Below are positions 37,654 to 49,430 of a stretch of DNA of 64,000 nt, piece by piece. The notes under the pieces are model-generated. The model worked only from the letters and a program-made list of their open reading frames with translations, was not told where the DNA came from and searched no databases. This stretch comes from Hirundichthys speculiger (Eukaryota > Chordata > Actinopteri > Beloniformes > Exocoetidae), in assembly GCA_018398805.1 (NCBI GenBank), contig JAGFBZ010000006.1, forward strand, positions 806,001 through 870,000. The letters are read 5' to 3'. The translations under genes were made by a program, and so were the position numbers. The first letter of the stretch is position 1, and each line of letters opens with the position of its first letter.

Positions 37654-39689
37654 AGCCAATTTCAACTCAGTGTTAAGCTGTGTGACCTGCAGCCTTTTTT
37701 GTTTTAGTTCACTCTGCAGCCTCTCACAGTATTATGTTTGAGCCACAACAAACAACAGTTTTAACCATAAAGCTACAAACACCCCCTTTTCACTGCAATT
37801 CTACAACCAAGGGGCAGGCAGATGCAATTAACAACCAACTCATGAACAAAGTGGAACATTTGGTCGCAAAAGTGAAAGATATTTTACCCAGGGGTTGGTA
37901 GAGACAAACAAATGGCTCATGGCTCAGAATGAATGACAATGCTGGTCTATAACGGCTGGAGGTGAAAACAGGCGACTACATGATAAATGGTTCACACTTA
38001 CCATTCATAAAGCACTTTTTAACCTTGTTTTACCTTCTACAAAGGACTTCACCATGTATTTCTAATTCACCCATAAACACACAGCAGTCCTTATGAGCAT
38101 GACATAAAGGAAAAAAAAAAGAATATGCAACAAATATTTTTTTTTTAAAAGGCACAATTTTAAATATCTCAAGCTACACATTTCATTTGAACTGTTGTAT
38201 TTATAATGCATTGTATGTTTCAAATTTTTTTTGAGTGAAAATGTGGAAAAAATGTGGAAAGTCATGACATTCCTCACGTATCCACCAGAGAGCGCTCGCG
38301 TACATGCAATGGTACGTGTACCACAGTTTGCGCACCACTCTCCTAGAGTTATTTATACAATTCTATTTCTATAAGAGGTTTAAGGTTTTGGGTTTATCCT
38401 TTAACATCTGGAGATCTGTGAATCTTCTCTTACAAATCCAAACGTTTTGTATGCAAATTTAAAAGTTTTGTTTTATTTGCAAAATCAAAAGTTTTCCGAG
38501 CTGCTGGGCTGAATTTTCTTGGCGGGGCTTGATCTGAAAAAACATGGCTCTATTGGCCTGGGATGCACAAAGAAATGTTCTATTTTATTTTATTGTAGTT
38601 GGGATAGTTTTTGCTTTCAAATTATGTTTTGGCTGAAAGCTTTTCTATTTGCTTCCATGATGAAGTATAAAAAAAACATTTTGTGAACTTGAACTGGAAT
38701 TACTGAAGTCTTCATAGAAACTGTACCTATTTTACCCTGGCTTATTCTATAAACATGGTTTATGTTTGTTCAACAGGTATTCTTATTTTTTAGTGATGTT
38801 GAACATCATCAGCCTATAATTGCTATAGGCAACGTTATACAACTTTTGTCAGCTGGCTGTTGTCAGCACTGGAACAGGGTGAGCCGTCGTAAAAGGAAAA
38901 GTCTAAATTAAATGCAAAACATGTTAAATGAATCACTGCCGGTGGCAGGAATAATGCATTTTAGAGCAATGTGTTGTGTTATGTTGCTGTAGAAACTAAT
39001 TACAGTCTTTGGTTTCCATGACATACAAGAACAAACACACATACACACGCACACAAACACACATTTATTCAGAGGGGAAATGATCCAATATGACAATATC
39101 CTTAATCTTAATTCAAAGTGTTGGGGGCAACCTATCTTAGCTGTGTGTGTGTGTGTGTGTGTCTGTCTGTGCGCACTCCTGCGGGACACAATCAAAGTGA
39201 AATGAGTGTAATTAAGTTGCCAGTTGCCGTGCGCTTCTGTTGGAAATTAATATTTACCAGCTAAGTGCATATGTGTAAAAACTGATTAGCATCTTCTCGA
39301 CGCGTTGCCTCCCGCCCCCCTCTCAGGTGGCTAAGCATCAAGGCCCCCTGGGTAATCTGTCCAGCAAATTGGATGTTTGTTTGAACTACTATGCAGTTCA
39401 GAGCACTGAGTGCGTGTTTGCTTGTTCAGATAAGTGAAAACTATTCATTTGAATGCATTCACCTGCGGTATGTGGAAATGTTTGATATGTGTCTCTCAGG
39501 TTCAAATATTTTCCGCATTTGTCAGTCCACGTTCCCCCCTTGTTTCTAGTTTTCTGTCGTTGTTCTTCCGTTTCTATTCAGCAGTGACAGAAAATAGTTT
39601 TTCATCACTTATTTGCTGTTACCGTTACTGAGATAGACCCTTCTAATTACTGTTCCCTCATCATGCACAATGAGATAAAACTGCTTCAT

Positions 39690-40140
39690 CTGATACAGAA
39701 GACAAGACAAAGGAGATGATTGTAGATTTTAGGAAGACCAGGATTAAGCCGGACAGTTTTTCCATCATGGGAGAAGAAGTGGAGGTGGTGAAGGAGTATA
39801 AATACCTCGCTGTTCACCTGGACAACAGGCTGGACTGGAGACTTCACTTGTTGAGGAAGCTTCGGTCCTTCGATCTGTTGTGGAGAGTGCAATCCTATCT
39901 GCAGTCATCTATTGGGGGAGCAGCATCAGCGCTAGTGACTTAAAGAAACTGAACAAGCTGATAAGGAAGGCTGGCTCTCTTCTGGGGACTGGTCTGGAGT
40001 ATCTGGAGCTGATTATGCAAAGGGCGGTATTTTATAAAATGAAAGACATCATGGACAACTCTGAGCATCCTCTTCATCACACAGTAACTCAACAGCAGGG
40101 TCTTCAGTCAGTGACTTGTTCAGATCAGATATTTTTCAAT
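39690..40140 (+). mobile_element. Degenerate non-LTR retrotransposon, end of reverse transcriptase
   Basis: Frame one reads MIVDFRKTRIKPDSFSIMGE, EVVKEYKYLAVHLDNRLDW and LRKLRSFD. After an in-frame loss and a frameshift, a second frame reads WGSSISASDLKKLNKLIRKA and HPLHHTVTQQQ. These are the thumb and C-terminal segments of a teleost LINE RT. It is a 5'-truncated dead copy; the clade (L2, Rex1 or another) is not settled. Confidence 0.85.
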
Positions 40141-40199
40141 GGGAAAAAAAAAAAACGCAAAATATGCAATATTTAAAAAAGAAAAAGAGGTGGAGAGCA

Positions 40200-40503
40200 G
40201 AATATTTTTGATGTTATTGCAGGGTGTTGGAGCTGGAGGGCAATATGGTTGCAGAAGAGTGAGGCCGTCTGCCCCACCTCCCCTGGATGGCCTTTTTTCA
40301 GGCCCCAAGGAGACCTCTGCTAGGAAGGCTGAAAAGCTGAGCATTTGTCTTCCCAGAGCCACCAGAGTACCCCAAAAAAGGCAAGTGTTCCTTCTCCACA
40401 TAGTCCTCACAGCATGACATGTTATTCACTGCCTCCTGACAGAAATACTCAGAAAGGTGATATCTTTCTCCTCCTGTTGGGTTCACGACGGGCTGGTTTG
40501 TTC
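40200..40503 (-). pseudogene. Possible leader and start of gag after the LTR
   Basis: The minus frame reads NPTGGERYHLSEYF directly after the LTR-like unit, with the usual ATG replaced by GTG. Beyond about 20 codons I recognise nothing certain, so this is a tentative remnant. Confidence 0.3.
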
Positions 40504-40849
40504 TGTCATGGTCTTTGAGGTTTGGACACAAATACAGGGGAGCGGGAGGCAGAAGTGTACAAAAAAAGTCCTTTATTAAGCAAAATGCAAACAAACTTAA
40601 CTGAGGCAAATACTCAAAAAGCAGAGAAACAGCAGGGCAGCAACGCAGGGAAAAACAGGATGAAGAACAGACAGGAAGACAAGACCATATATACAGACAG
40701 AGGCTGACAAGACACAGGTGAGGATGGGCAGTAAAACAGAACACAATACACAGAGAAGCAAAGACTTTCAAAGCGAAACAGGAAGTCACAAAACAGGAGA
40801 CAAGAAACAAGGAGAACCCTGAAAAATCCCCAAAACCCAGACCCTGACA
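40504..40849 (-). mobile_element. LTR-like element, probably a long terminal repeat of a Ty3/gypsy-type retrotransposon
   Basis: Read on the minus strand it begins TGTCAGGGTCTGGG (40849) and ends GACCATGACA (40504), so it has TG...CA ends with short inverted repeats. A TATATATGG word lies about 160 bases in and TTAATAAAGGAC about 275 bases in, an LTR-like order. On the same strand it is followed by GTGAACCCAACAGGAGGAG, which resembles a gag start (MDPT...) with a changed first codon. Flanking 5-base duplications are absent, as expected for one LTR of a longer element. Confidence 0.55.
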
Positions 40850-41402
40850 TAAAAGTGGTCAGCTGGCGCTTCCAGACTTCTTACATTTCACACTGAGGGA
40901 CGCTGATTGTGCTTCCAGGCAAAAGAAATGCAGCAGTGATGTCGTTGTATCATCTCCCATGATCCTGCCTCGAAGCTCTGCAAACAATTCTTTGGAAATC
41001 TCACCCAGAAAATGACGCCACGAGGCACACGCCAGTAACTGTAAAGAATGACAGACCAGAGTCGGTCTTCTTCATCACGTCCCATGAATTATTTTGGGTG
41101 CAGACTGACTGTCATCAAGCCGGAGAAGCGCTGCACAGGACACTGATAGAAGTAAGAGGCACAAAGACCTGAAGGATTCACATGACAAGATGTCTGGGAT
41201 ACATGTTTCACTATAACTACTAGCTGTAAGGTAAAAGTGAGCATTTTTCACAATGAATGTGTTTACCATTTACTTTTCTAGTTTTACTTTGCAAAGCAGA
41301 ATTTAAATTGCATGACTTGTACTATTAACAGAGTCGTCCTCTGAAGAAGTTCTCCTGAACATTGTTCCATACAGACTGTACATTACAGAGAACTTTTTAG
41401 AG

Positions 41403-41984
41403 CAGTGATCCCCAACCTTTTTGTAACTGCGGACCAGTCAATACTTCACAGTTTTACCGCTGGGGGGGGGGGGGGGGGGGGGGCTTCCTTGTTAAATTAC
41501 ACCAATAACATAACATCAGTATAACATCAAAGTCTCTGGTAACATCCTCTGTACCCATTAAATTAATAACGAACAAAAAAAACTCACGCAAAGCGGGCTT
41601 GGTGCGTGGGAATCACCTGTCGTGATAAATCCATATTTCAAGGACTCCTGGCATTGTCTGTTAAAAGCTCTTTTTCTTGGAAGTGTAGGCTGTTCTTTTT
41701 TCTCTTCACTGTAGATTTTTTTTTTCCTTCACAAGGAATCTTTTCCAAAGACGTCTGTTTCTTACTCTTTTTGCTAGCTGGGTTAAATTTTGGCGCTTAA
41801 GTGACCGAGATATAATCACGAGAATCCGGTGATTTTTCAAATTAAAAGATTTTCAAAATAAAAGCTCATTCAGACTCATATAATTAAAAAAAAACTTAAA
41901 TAGCTCAATTTTTTTTTGCGCGGCGTGGTACCAATTGATCCACAGCCCGGTACCGGTCCGCGGCCCGGGGGTTGGGCACCACTG
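41403..41984. mobile_element. Nonautonomous hAT element with perfect 8-bp target duplication
   Basis: The left terminus is CAGTGATCCCCAACCTTTTT. The right terminus, read inverted, is CAGTGGTGCCCAACCCCCGG. The 15-base terminal inverted repeats differ at two positions. TTTTAGAG stands immediately outside both ends (41395-41402 and 41985-41992), the 8-bp duplication diagnostic of hAT insertion. The 582-base body holds a 22-base G run (41462-41483), a subterminal GCGGACC/GGTCCGC pair and no transposase. Confidence 0.93.
41462..41483. repeat. Poly(G) tract, 22 bases
   Basis: Uninterrupted G run inside the hAT element. Confidence 0.9.
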
Positions 41985-42425
41985 TTTTAGAGTATTTGCT
42001 ATGACTTTTTTCAAAGACCGAAACTAAAAAAACCCTGAGTTAACTGTGATCTGAAACATCGTGGATAATTTCACATGATGTTTTTTTTTTCTTTTGGTAT
42101 TAGAAGCATAAGGTAACATCACATGGCTTCACTGCAGGGACAGCTGTGGATGTATTTAAGACGCATGTTCAAGCACAAAAAACATGTTTTTTTCTGACAA
42201 ATATCACTGAGTTCAAAATTCTACCTGTTCTACCTGTCAGCAGTGACAGATATGTTTGCGTACACTCTAACATATAAAACACCCAAGCAAGCAGCAACAG
42301 AGAGAAGAAAAGAGAGAGAGAGAGTGCAAGATATAATTTAAAAACTCCATCATATATCATATACTATAGTGTATATTGATGTGTATTGTAATAGTTTTTA
42401 AGTCCTCAGTAGAGTGCATATTCCC

Positions 42426-42452
42426 TCACACACACACACACACACACACACA
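42426..42452. repeat. (CA)n microsatellite
   Basis: Thirteen CA units in a row. Confidence 0.95.
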
Positions 42453-42978
42453 TGAAAGTAAACAGACAGCAGTGTAAACACAGGCAGATACAGATTGGAA
42501 TCAAACAGCCCACAGTGGTAAATATCAATATTTGTTGACAGCAGGGCCTCTGAGCATTTTCTAACACTTTAAGCAGAGAAATATATCTGAAATGTGATAT
42601 ATATCATGAATCTGGAGGGATCGTTCATTGAGGTGGTGAAAAGCCTCTCTAAGTCGTGCTCAGCTCTGCCTCTCGCCGTTGCAGTCGAGGTCTGGTGTCA
42701 AAAATATGAAGGCAACATGCAGAAACAAACAAAAAAAACCTGGTGCACGTACAGTTAAGTGCACTGGCGTTCAGTCACGGGGGGGTCTGGTGGCTTGAGA
42801 CCTCCATTTTAAAAGGTCGGGAAACTGCTGTTGAGGCCAGGTTTGACGGATCGATTCACCAGGCCTTCGTTAGATATTTCAGCCACCCCACACAGCCATG
42901 CACCACTCCCGCACATGTTTTCTCCATCAGACCTCATCAGAGTGCTGCATGGGCGTGTGCACCCCAGGTTTGATTGGA

Positions 42979-43003
42979 CGGTGGTTGGTTAAACCAACCA
43001 CCG
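42979..43003. repeat. Perfect 12-base inverted repeat with 1-base spacer
   Basis: CGGTGGTTGGTT, then A, then AACCAACCACCG. It can form a hairpin or cruciform; no associated gene. Confidence 0.9.
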
Positions 43004-46000
43004 ACCAACTTGGTTTGCACCAAGAAGGATGAGACAGTTTACAGCAATATTCCTAAAGCGTTAAAGTGGAAGTAAAGGAGTAATTTATGTGGTGGGAAAT
43101 GACTCAAAAAAGTTCTACAATGCAAATGAATGAGCTTTTTATCAGTTCCTCAGTAGACAGAGGGGACTGAAAGGAAAGGCTGAACAGACTTTAAGAGAGC
43201 AGGTCTTTGCGAGTTATTTAAGGCGAAATGTACAAGTAAGTGTTTTGAAAGTATTACATCAAATAGGACGAAAGAACTTTGCAACTCCTGTGGGATATAT
43301 GACACAGTATGGAGGGAGATCAGCTTTTAGAGATGTTTTAATCCAGTAATGTTTCCCCAATCCAGGTCTCCCCAAACAATTTTATGAAAAAGTCTGACTC
43401 TTTCAGACTTTCAAACTTTCAAATAAGCTATCATCCACCTCCTTCTCCATCTTCTCTCATACGAACAAAACACACTGCAGGGAGCTCTGAGCAACGTGCG
43501 TCACATCATGTGATGCCTTTTTTCTGCCTTTATTTTAAGCTCCGTTGGTCATTGGACTCTGAGAGAAAGTTATCAAGATAGATTTTCAACTCAGCCAGGA
43601 AGTGTCAAAAATAGTTTAAAAGTGAAGGTAACATTTCAGGGAATTAACATATTTATAAGATTTTAGAGTAGTGAGGATTTGTTGTTTTGATGTCTTTCAT
43701 CTGCATAAATGATAATTCAGTTTTTGTCATTTGAGACGTATTATTAACTAACCTGATAATTAATTTCCCTCGATGTTGAAGCTTTTTCTCTGTTGTTTTG
43801 TGCTTTGGCCAAGGGAGCTGGTGTTCGTTACTTTATTATTTTAAAGTCCCAGAAGGTGGATGACATCTGCATTAATCAAATAGTTTTATTGAAGTGTTGC
43901 AACGTCTGTCTCATTCAGATTTTACAACATCCTTGGTCCTTTGGTCCAGAGTACAGAGCTGAGCTCCGCGTGCATGTGAATAATTGCTTTGCCATCTTTT
44001 TTGCGCGACCCTGAACAGTTTCCGGACCTTACTTCTCAGACCTTGGTCAGGGCAGAGATAACTTGCCCCCAGTTTTGTTACTTATGTACAGAAAGTAAAC
44101 CCATCTACCTCTTTGGCTCTGTTTTGCTGTCATCCATCACCTCCTTTCTTCCAGCTGTCCACTTCTACCCTGTCCCATCTTTCACTCTCCCTCCTCACAT
44201 CCTCCATAGTGTTTCTTGAACTTTTACACTCCCTTTCCTCATCCCATTCGCTCCCTATCTCCCTTCTCACGCGCTCCTCGCCCTCTCACAGTAATTGATA
44301 GTCCCTGGTGCGGTTATTTCATCCAAAGGGCCCTGTAAACAAAATCGTCTCTGACAGAACCAATATGGAAATCTCAGGCAGTGGGGCCACGAGTTATGGC
44401 CTACGTCACGGCTTGTGTGTGTGTGTGTGTGTGAGTGTGTGTGTGCATGGAGCAGGAGGAAAGGGTTTTTGAGTATGAATGCTCATGAGTGTGAGTGTGT
44501 GTGTCTGTGTCTTGCCAATGAGGGTAAAGAGTGGTCCTCGGTTCTGAGTAATAAAATCTAGTGCAGCTAGTCATTAAGTGGGATGCGAGTGTGTGGCTTT
44601 GTGAGTGTGATGGGGAGGGGTCAAGGCCAAATTGACATCAAATGGTCTAAATTAGCCCCACTTGTCTCCATTGATTTACTGTGGGTGAGCAAATTGCATC
44701 TGTAGCAGGAGAGAGAAAGTGAGGAGGCGCTTGAGGTTTCTCTGCTATTGATCTTCGTGTGCATTACGGTGACAGAAACCACGAGAAACGCAAGAAGTAC
44801 ATGCTGTCATCATGGCCGCATGCATGTGTGCATCACAAGTCTTTTGCTTGCGATGCACATGTATTTAAACAAAGAGTAAGGGATGCTGAAAGATTTTCAA
44901 ATGGCTCAAATCACTTTAGGTTATATATGTCATAAAAAGAGATTTTTAGAATGTTTTTAAAAGAAAATTGGTCTGATACAGTCACAATATCAGTTTTTTT
45001 AATGTTTGTATTAAGCACCACTTGACATAAAAATGTTGGTGTTTTGTGGCATTTGCCCCCTGAAACAAACAAACAAACAAAAAAAAAAGGAATTATATAG
45101 CGGCATGGCAAGCTGGAAAAAGAGAAAGGGGAAAAGAAACAGATTAGAAATAAAGGAAAGCTGATAAAGAAAACATAGTTTCTATGTGTCCTGGTGAGTG
45201 CATAAGTCCATCTATAACAGTTAACGCTTAATTCTAATATTTGATGCATCAAAGATTTTCTTTTTCCAAAAGGGCACAAAATATATTAGTATTTCCTGTA
45301 ATTTTTTTCCCCCTTATTTTACAATTTATTGAAGACTTATCAAGATGATCCAACAAGAGAAAAACAACAATAAAAAGGAAAGTGAGGAGGTTCTGGCAGA
45401 TCAATAATGAAGAACTGTAGAATTCTCCTTCTTAATCCCTCAAACGTGTCTACCACAGATTAAGATGAATCTGTGGGCTCTGAGCTGGATCTGACCCTCG
45501 GGTTTTTATGGGGCTGTTTTAGTTGACATGCCTGATTATACCGTACCTTTGTATGGCACCAATTACGGTTCTCCCCAGCGATGCCAGTATGGTACGATGA
45601 GGGTTCTTATCTCAATATGACAGTAACTGCTGTCCAGCAGGTGTCTTGCCATCTCCTCTCGGTCCAGGCACGCTGCTCCTAAATAGAGAACATGGATGAT
45701 GACTGATGTAAAGCAGCTGTGATCAATTGGCCCTTCTAGGCACTGTTCCTTGATATCTCCCCCTACAGCTGAGCATCAACCACACACCACCACCACAGGA
45801 ACCAAAGCTTGTTCATCTCTGGGACAGAGACTCCGTCTCCTTCCTGAGCGGTATGATGGCTGGACATTCACGTGGCGTTTATGCTTGCATGTAATTGTTT
45901 GAACAAATGAAAAAATTGGAAACTGTACTCAAGGGTGAATCAGAGTTAGAGGTTCACAATTCTCTTCCTGATTTCTTGGCTGATATCTTGGCTGATGCCT

Positions 46001-46235
46001 TAAAATAAATCCACAGGTGTACCTTCAGCTAGCTCAAACGATGTCAATGAATCTATCAGGAGCTTCCAAATCCATGACATCTGTTTGAAGGCTTTATCGT
46101 CTTGATAAAAATAAAGAAAAAAATCTCTAAAAGAACCAATCTCTCTCAATATTCTGGCATTTTGCAAACAGAAATAAATTTGGTATTTCTAACTGACCTA
46201 AATATGTGTGTTTGTATGCATGTATATATGTGTGC
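43004..46235. other. Intergenic, with TG-rich patch
   Basis: A (TG)n run at 44412-44445 and a possible conserved noncoding block (44330-44720). No exon or named transposon supported. Confidence 0.45.
44412..44445. repeat. (TG)n microsatellite
   Basis: TG repeat with one A interruption. Confidence 0.9.
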
Positions 46236-46266
46236 GTGTATGTATGTATGTATGTATGTATGTATG

Positions 46267-46338
<72 letters not shown>
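46236..46338. repeat. (TGTA)n then (TA)n microsatellite
   Basis: About eight TATG units followed by some 34 TA units, directly before the hAT terminus near 46364. Confidence 0.95.
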
Positions 46339-46344
<6 letters not shown>

Positions 46345-46359
46345 TATACATACATACAT

Positions 46360-47490
46360 ATATTAGGGCTGGGCGACGATTAACAATTTTAATCGCGATT
46401 AATCGCATGATTTCCCTGATTAATCACAATTAATCTCATTGTATACGGAAAATCAAATAATGAATTCAAAAGTAGTGTAAAGGTCACTTTCATTTAAATG
46501 TTCTGCTGCCATATGAACTAAAGTGCCATAACATTTGCTGTTTAAACACTTTTAACATCAGCACTTGTCAGTAACACATATTTAGTGTAAATCTCATCTT
46601 AAAAAAATAAAGCTTATTGCCACTGCCAGGGGATTAATGTCATCTTTTTTTTTTAATGAATAATAAAAAAAAGTCTACCAACAAAATCCTAACAATCTAG
46701 AGGCCACAATCAGAACATTAAAACAGGTGATTTCTGAGGTAACAGCAGAAACTTTTAACAGGAAGTTTAACTTGGCAGTTGTTACAAATAACCTTGTTTC
46801 TGTTGAATCCTCCGTCTGGGAGAACTTTAAAATGAAAATGTCCATGTTAAAGTTCTGTAACTTTATAAATCCGTAATTATCTGTGTATCATTTGTTTTTT
46901 CCATTTTCAATTGTCAATCAAAAATTTAAAAAATAAAAAAGTGACTTTTTTTTTTCCCGTTTTTTTAATCTAACAAAAAAAAAGCCTGCTTTTTCATATT
47001 TCAATTTTAGCAAACAGGCCACGGGACTGAATTTGTTTATAATATTTTATTTACGTGACCCAGAAATGGCTTTGTTTAATATTAAAGGACTAGACTTTCT
47101 GTTGTCGTTACACATCTGTGCCACTAGATGGAGCCGCACTGCAGTAACCAGCTAGAGAACAGCAGGACAGTGAACACATGGAGCAGATCTGATGATAAAT
47201 GGAGGAATAACGCGATCGTCTTGAACAAAGGGGTTTGAAAGTTTTTTTTTCAGACAGAATTGTTAATATTGCTACCTGAGTTGCTACGCAAACTGTAAAG
47301 TACACTGATTTTTACCGTTCTCCATGTCTGTTTAAACTTTTCCGCAAGTTTACCTGCCAATTCTTTTCCAGTTCCGCAGCAGCCAGTAACAGACTTTTCA
47401 AAACAAAAGCACGTGAGCAACGCGGGATAAAATAAATGTCGGCATATGCAGCCTGCTAAACTGATACAATTCCAGTATGAGGGGGAATTG
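46360..47490 (-). mobile_element. hAT-derived element with BED-finger remnant, copy 1
   Basis: The right side (plus strand) starts AGGGCTGGGCGACGATTAAC followed by AATCGCGATTAATCGCATG, a familiar teleost hAT end. On the minus strand around 46735-46860 a frame reads VLPDGGFNRNKVICNNCQ, the start of a BED zinc finger with its CxxC pair. It soon meets a stop, and the His pair and transposase domain are missing. An extra segment of about 380 bases (46900-47280) is absent from copy 2. Confidence 0.8.
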
Positions 47491-47580
47491 CAGTACCCAG
47501 ACTGTCCACTAGGGGCTGGCTCCATCCAAAAGTGAGCACAATTACTCCTATTTTATAGACAATATGGCAACAAATAAAAA
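47490..47580 (-). repeat. Partial copy of the CTAGGGGCTGGCTCC repeat
   Basis: GTCCACTAGGGGCTGGCTCC followed by TTTTATAGACAATATGG. Inverted relative to the end of 29590-30060. Confidence 0.5.
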
Positions 47581-49019
47581 TGAGTCTCAACCCTATCAGC
47601 GGTCTCATACGGTGTCAGAGAAGGGAGTATCTTGTCACTGTTATTATTAGTAGTATTTGTAGTGCTGTTGTTATTGTTGTCCATACAGGCAATGTCCCCC
47701 TCCAGCATTTATTGATCCCCTTAAAAACTCTGTATTCCTTAAAAATTGTACAATCTTTAGCAAAAACATCAACAAAACAATAACAAATCTCTCATGACCT
47801 TGGAAAAGCCTCGTGGTATGACTGCACACTGTTTTTCTTAATCGGTTAGTGGGGAGCTCTTAATAAAATAAAATAAAATAAATTAAACTGCCCCCATCCA
47901 TATCTCTGAGACTCTACAAGCAATGATCACTTCTTAACCACATATGTGAACTGTGTAATCTGCATGTTTGAACCAGCAAGCACTTTTCATTCAGATGAAA
48001 AAGTCAAATTATACAGGATAGTAACGTTTTATGAATATTAAAGTATAGATTCCATAGAAGTGTAAGTATTGGAATTCACTGAGCTTTATTCACATAGCTG
48101 TCAACAATATTTAAAAAGCACAACTTGTAACTTGGAGGAGAGCAGCCTTGCTTCCACCAAGCTTGACCTCTTCTTGTCACTTGCACATTACATTGACTCA
48201 CTGCAGCCCAAACATATTTGCTGCAAAGCTGCAGTCTGCCAGCAGTCAGGACTGGTTCCTCCAGTCTGTAGGTACATTTGGACTGTCTGACCTCTTCTCT
48301 CTGAGACTGTAGGTGGAGCTCTGCAGAGTCTAAGCAGAAAGTCGTTGTCATAGCGCACATTTCTCATTTTGTTGTTGATATCACTGGTAACATCAATTAA
48401 TTAAGATTTAATAATATTAACTATTAATATTTGCTCAGAGGTCATGCTTTCGGTCTCTGAAAAGCGCCGAAAGACAATTTGTATTGTAACAGCTGCTATA
48501 CAAATAAAGTTAAATGAATTGAATTGAATTACCACACGAAAAAACATCTTATGGCTATATGAACGTGGTTAAAAGCTTGTCATCCTGTGTGCTTACATCA
48601 CTGGTGAACCATCGTGGGCATACAGATGCCCTCTGTCACTCTCTCCCCTTTTTTCAGAAATATAGGTTTGGGCATGCATCAAAGGCTGCCTTAGCTTTCA
48701 GTTAATTGAAATTACTGACCTATAAAATCATCTAAGCTTAAATTTATTTCATATCTCTCTCCCCTCCTAAGAGTTTATAAGACACCCCAGTTGTAATTAA
48801 ACCAGATGAAATACTGTGTTAGCCACAGTCACTTCACTCTTGATCATTTCCAGGAGGACATCCTTATTCAGTGAAGATAGAGCACACATTCTCTCCTGTC
48901 CAGGGGAGAGTTTCCCTCTGCTTTCCATCAACAAATGCATTCAACAAGCAGGCTTTTTTTTTTTTTTTCGTCAGCTAGTTGTGTGCTTGAAGCTCATTCA
49001 CATGTATTTAGCTTTAGTT
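47581..49019. other. Intergenic
   Basis: Includes an L2-type tail (48440-48535) and a T run (48954-48968). Otherwise nothing recognised. Confidence 0.45.
48440..48535 (+). mobile_element. L2/CR1-type LINE 3' tail
   Basis: GAAAAGCGCCGAAAGACAAT, TTGTAACAGCTGCTATAC, then AAATAAAG and GAATTGAATTGAATT. Confidence 0.85.
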
Positions 49020-49430
49020 CAGGCTAGGTGTTGTAGCAGCTGGCAACGATAAACTTGGACACGATCAAACATGTAAGATTTCCAAAGCGTTGGAGAGGAA
49101 AATAGCAAGAGGAGTCAACAATCATCCCCTGGATGTCTACAAAGATGGTTGCTGCTGAACTGGTTTCTTCTAGACATGGTATTTCATGGATGACTGTTAT
49201 CGGGAACTCGTCATCGTGGTAACTTTCGAGGTCGTCCACGAAGAACTCAAAGAACAGCAGCACATCAAATCCAGACTAGGGTTTGACCATGAGAAGCACA
49301 GGAAGAGCTCTGGAAGCCTATCCTTTGGTCTGATGAGACCAAGCTTGAACTGCATGGATGCTGCAGGGCAGGCCTTCAGCGGGGTTTTAATGGGGCATGT
49401 TAAGGCAATAAGTCATATAAACTGACTAAC
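49020..49430 (+). mobile_element. Tc1-like transposon fragment
   Basis: TTTGGTCTGATGAGACCAAG followed by TTGAACT at about 49322-49355 is the DNA of the Tc1 WSDETK.EL block. Upstream GACCATGAGAAGCACAGGAAG fits the preceding HL-rich region. Frames are broken. The extent is approximate, and this is a different Tc1 family from the 10870 copy. Confidence 0.6.

Larger units (their letters stand above)
30061..39689. other. Long intergenic interval without supported genes
   Basis: Contains an L2-type tail (32880-32996), a poly(T) tract (37627-37653), a CA/TG patch (39030-39162) and a possible conserved noncoding block (39200-39420). Frames up to 130 codons (31716-32108) show no recognisable domain. 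Confidence 0.45.

Noticed and set aside
38290..38335. GTACCACAGTTTGCGCACCACT, resembling a hAT terminus
   Set aside because: No matching opposite end or 8-bp duplication was found, so an element could not be delimited.
40298..40810. Minus-strand frame of 170 codons, the longest in the window
   Set aside because: It runs through the LTR-like unit into its downstream leader, so it is not a host gene.
46102..46433. Overlapping frames of Tyr/Ile repeats on both strands
   Set aside because: Pure translation of the TA/TATG microsatellite.
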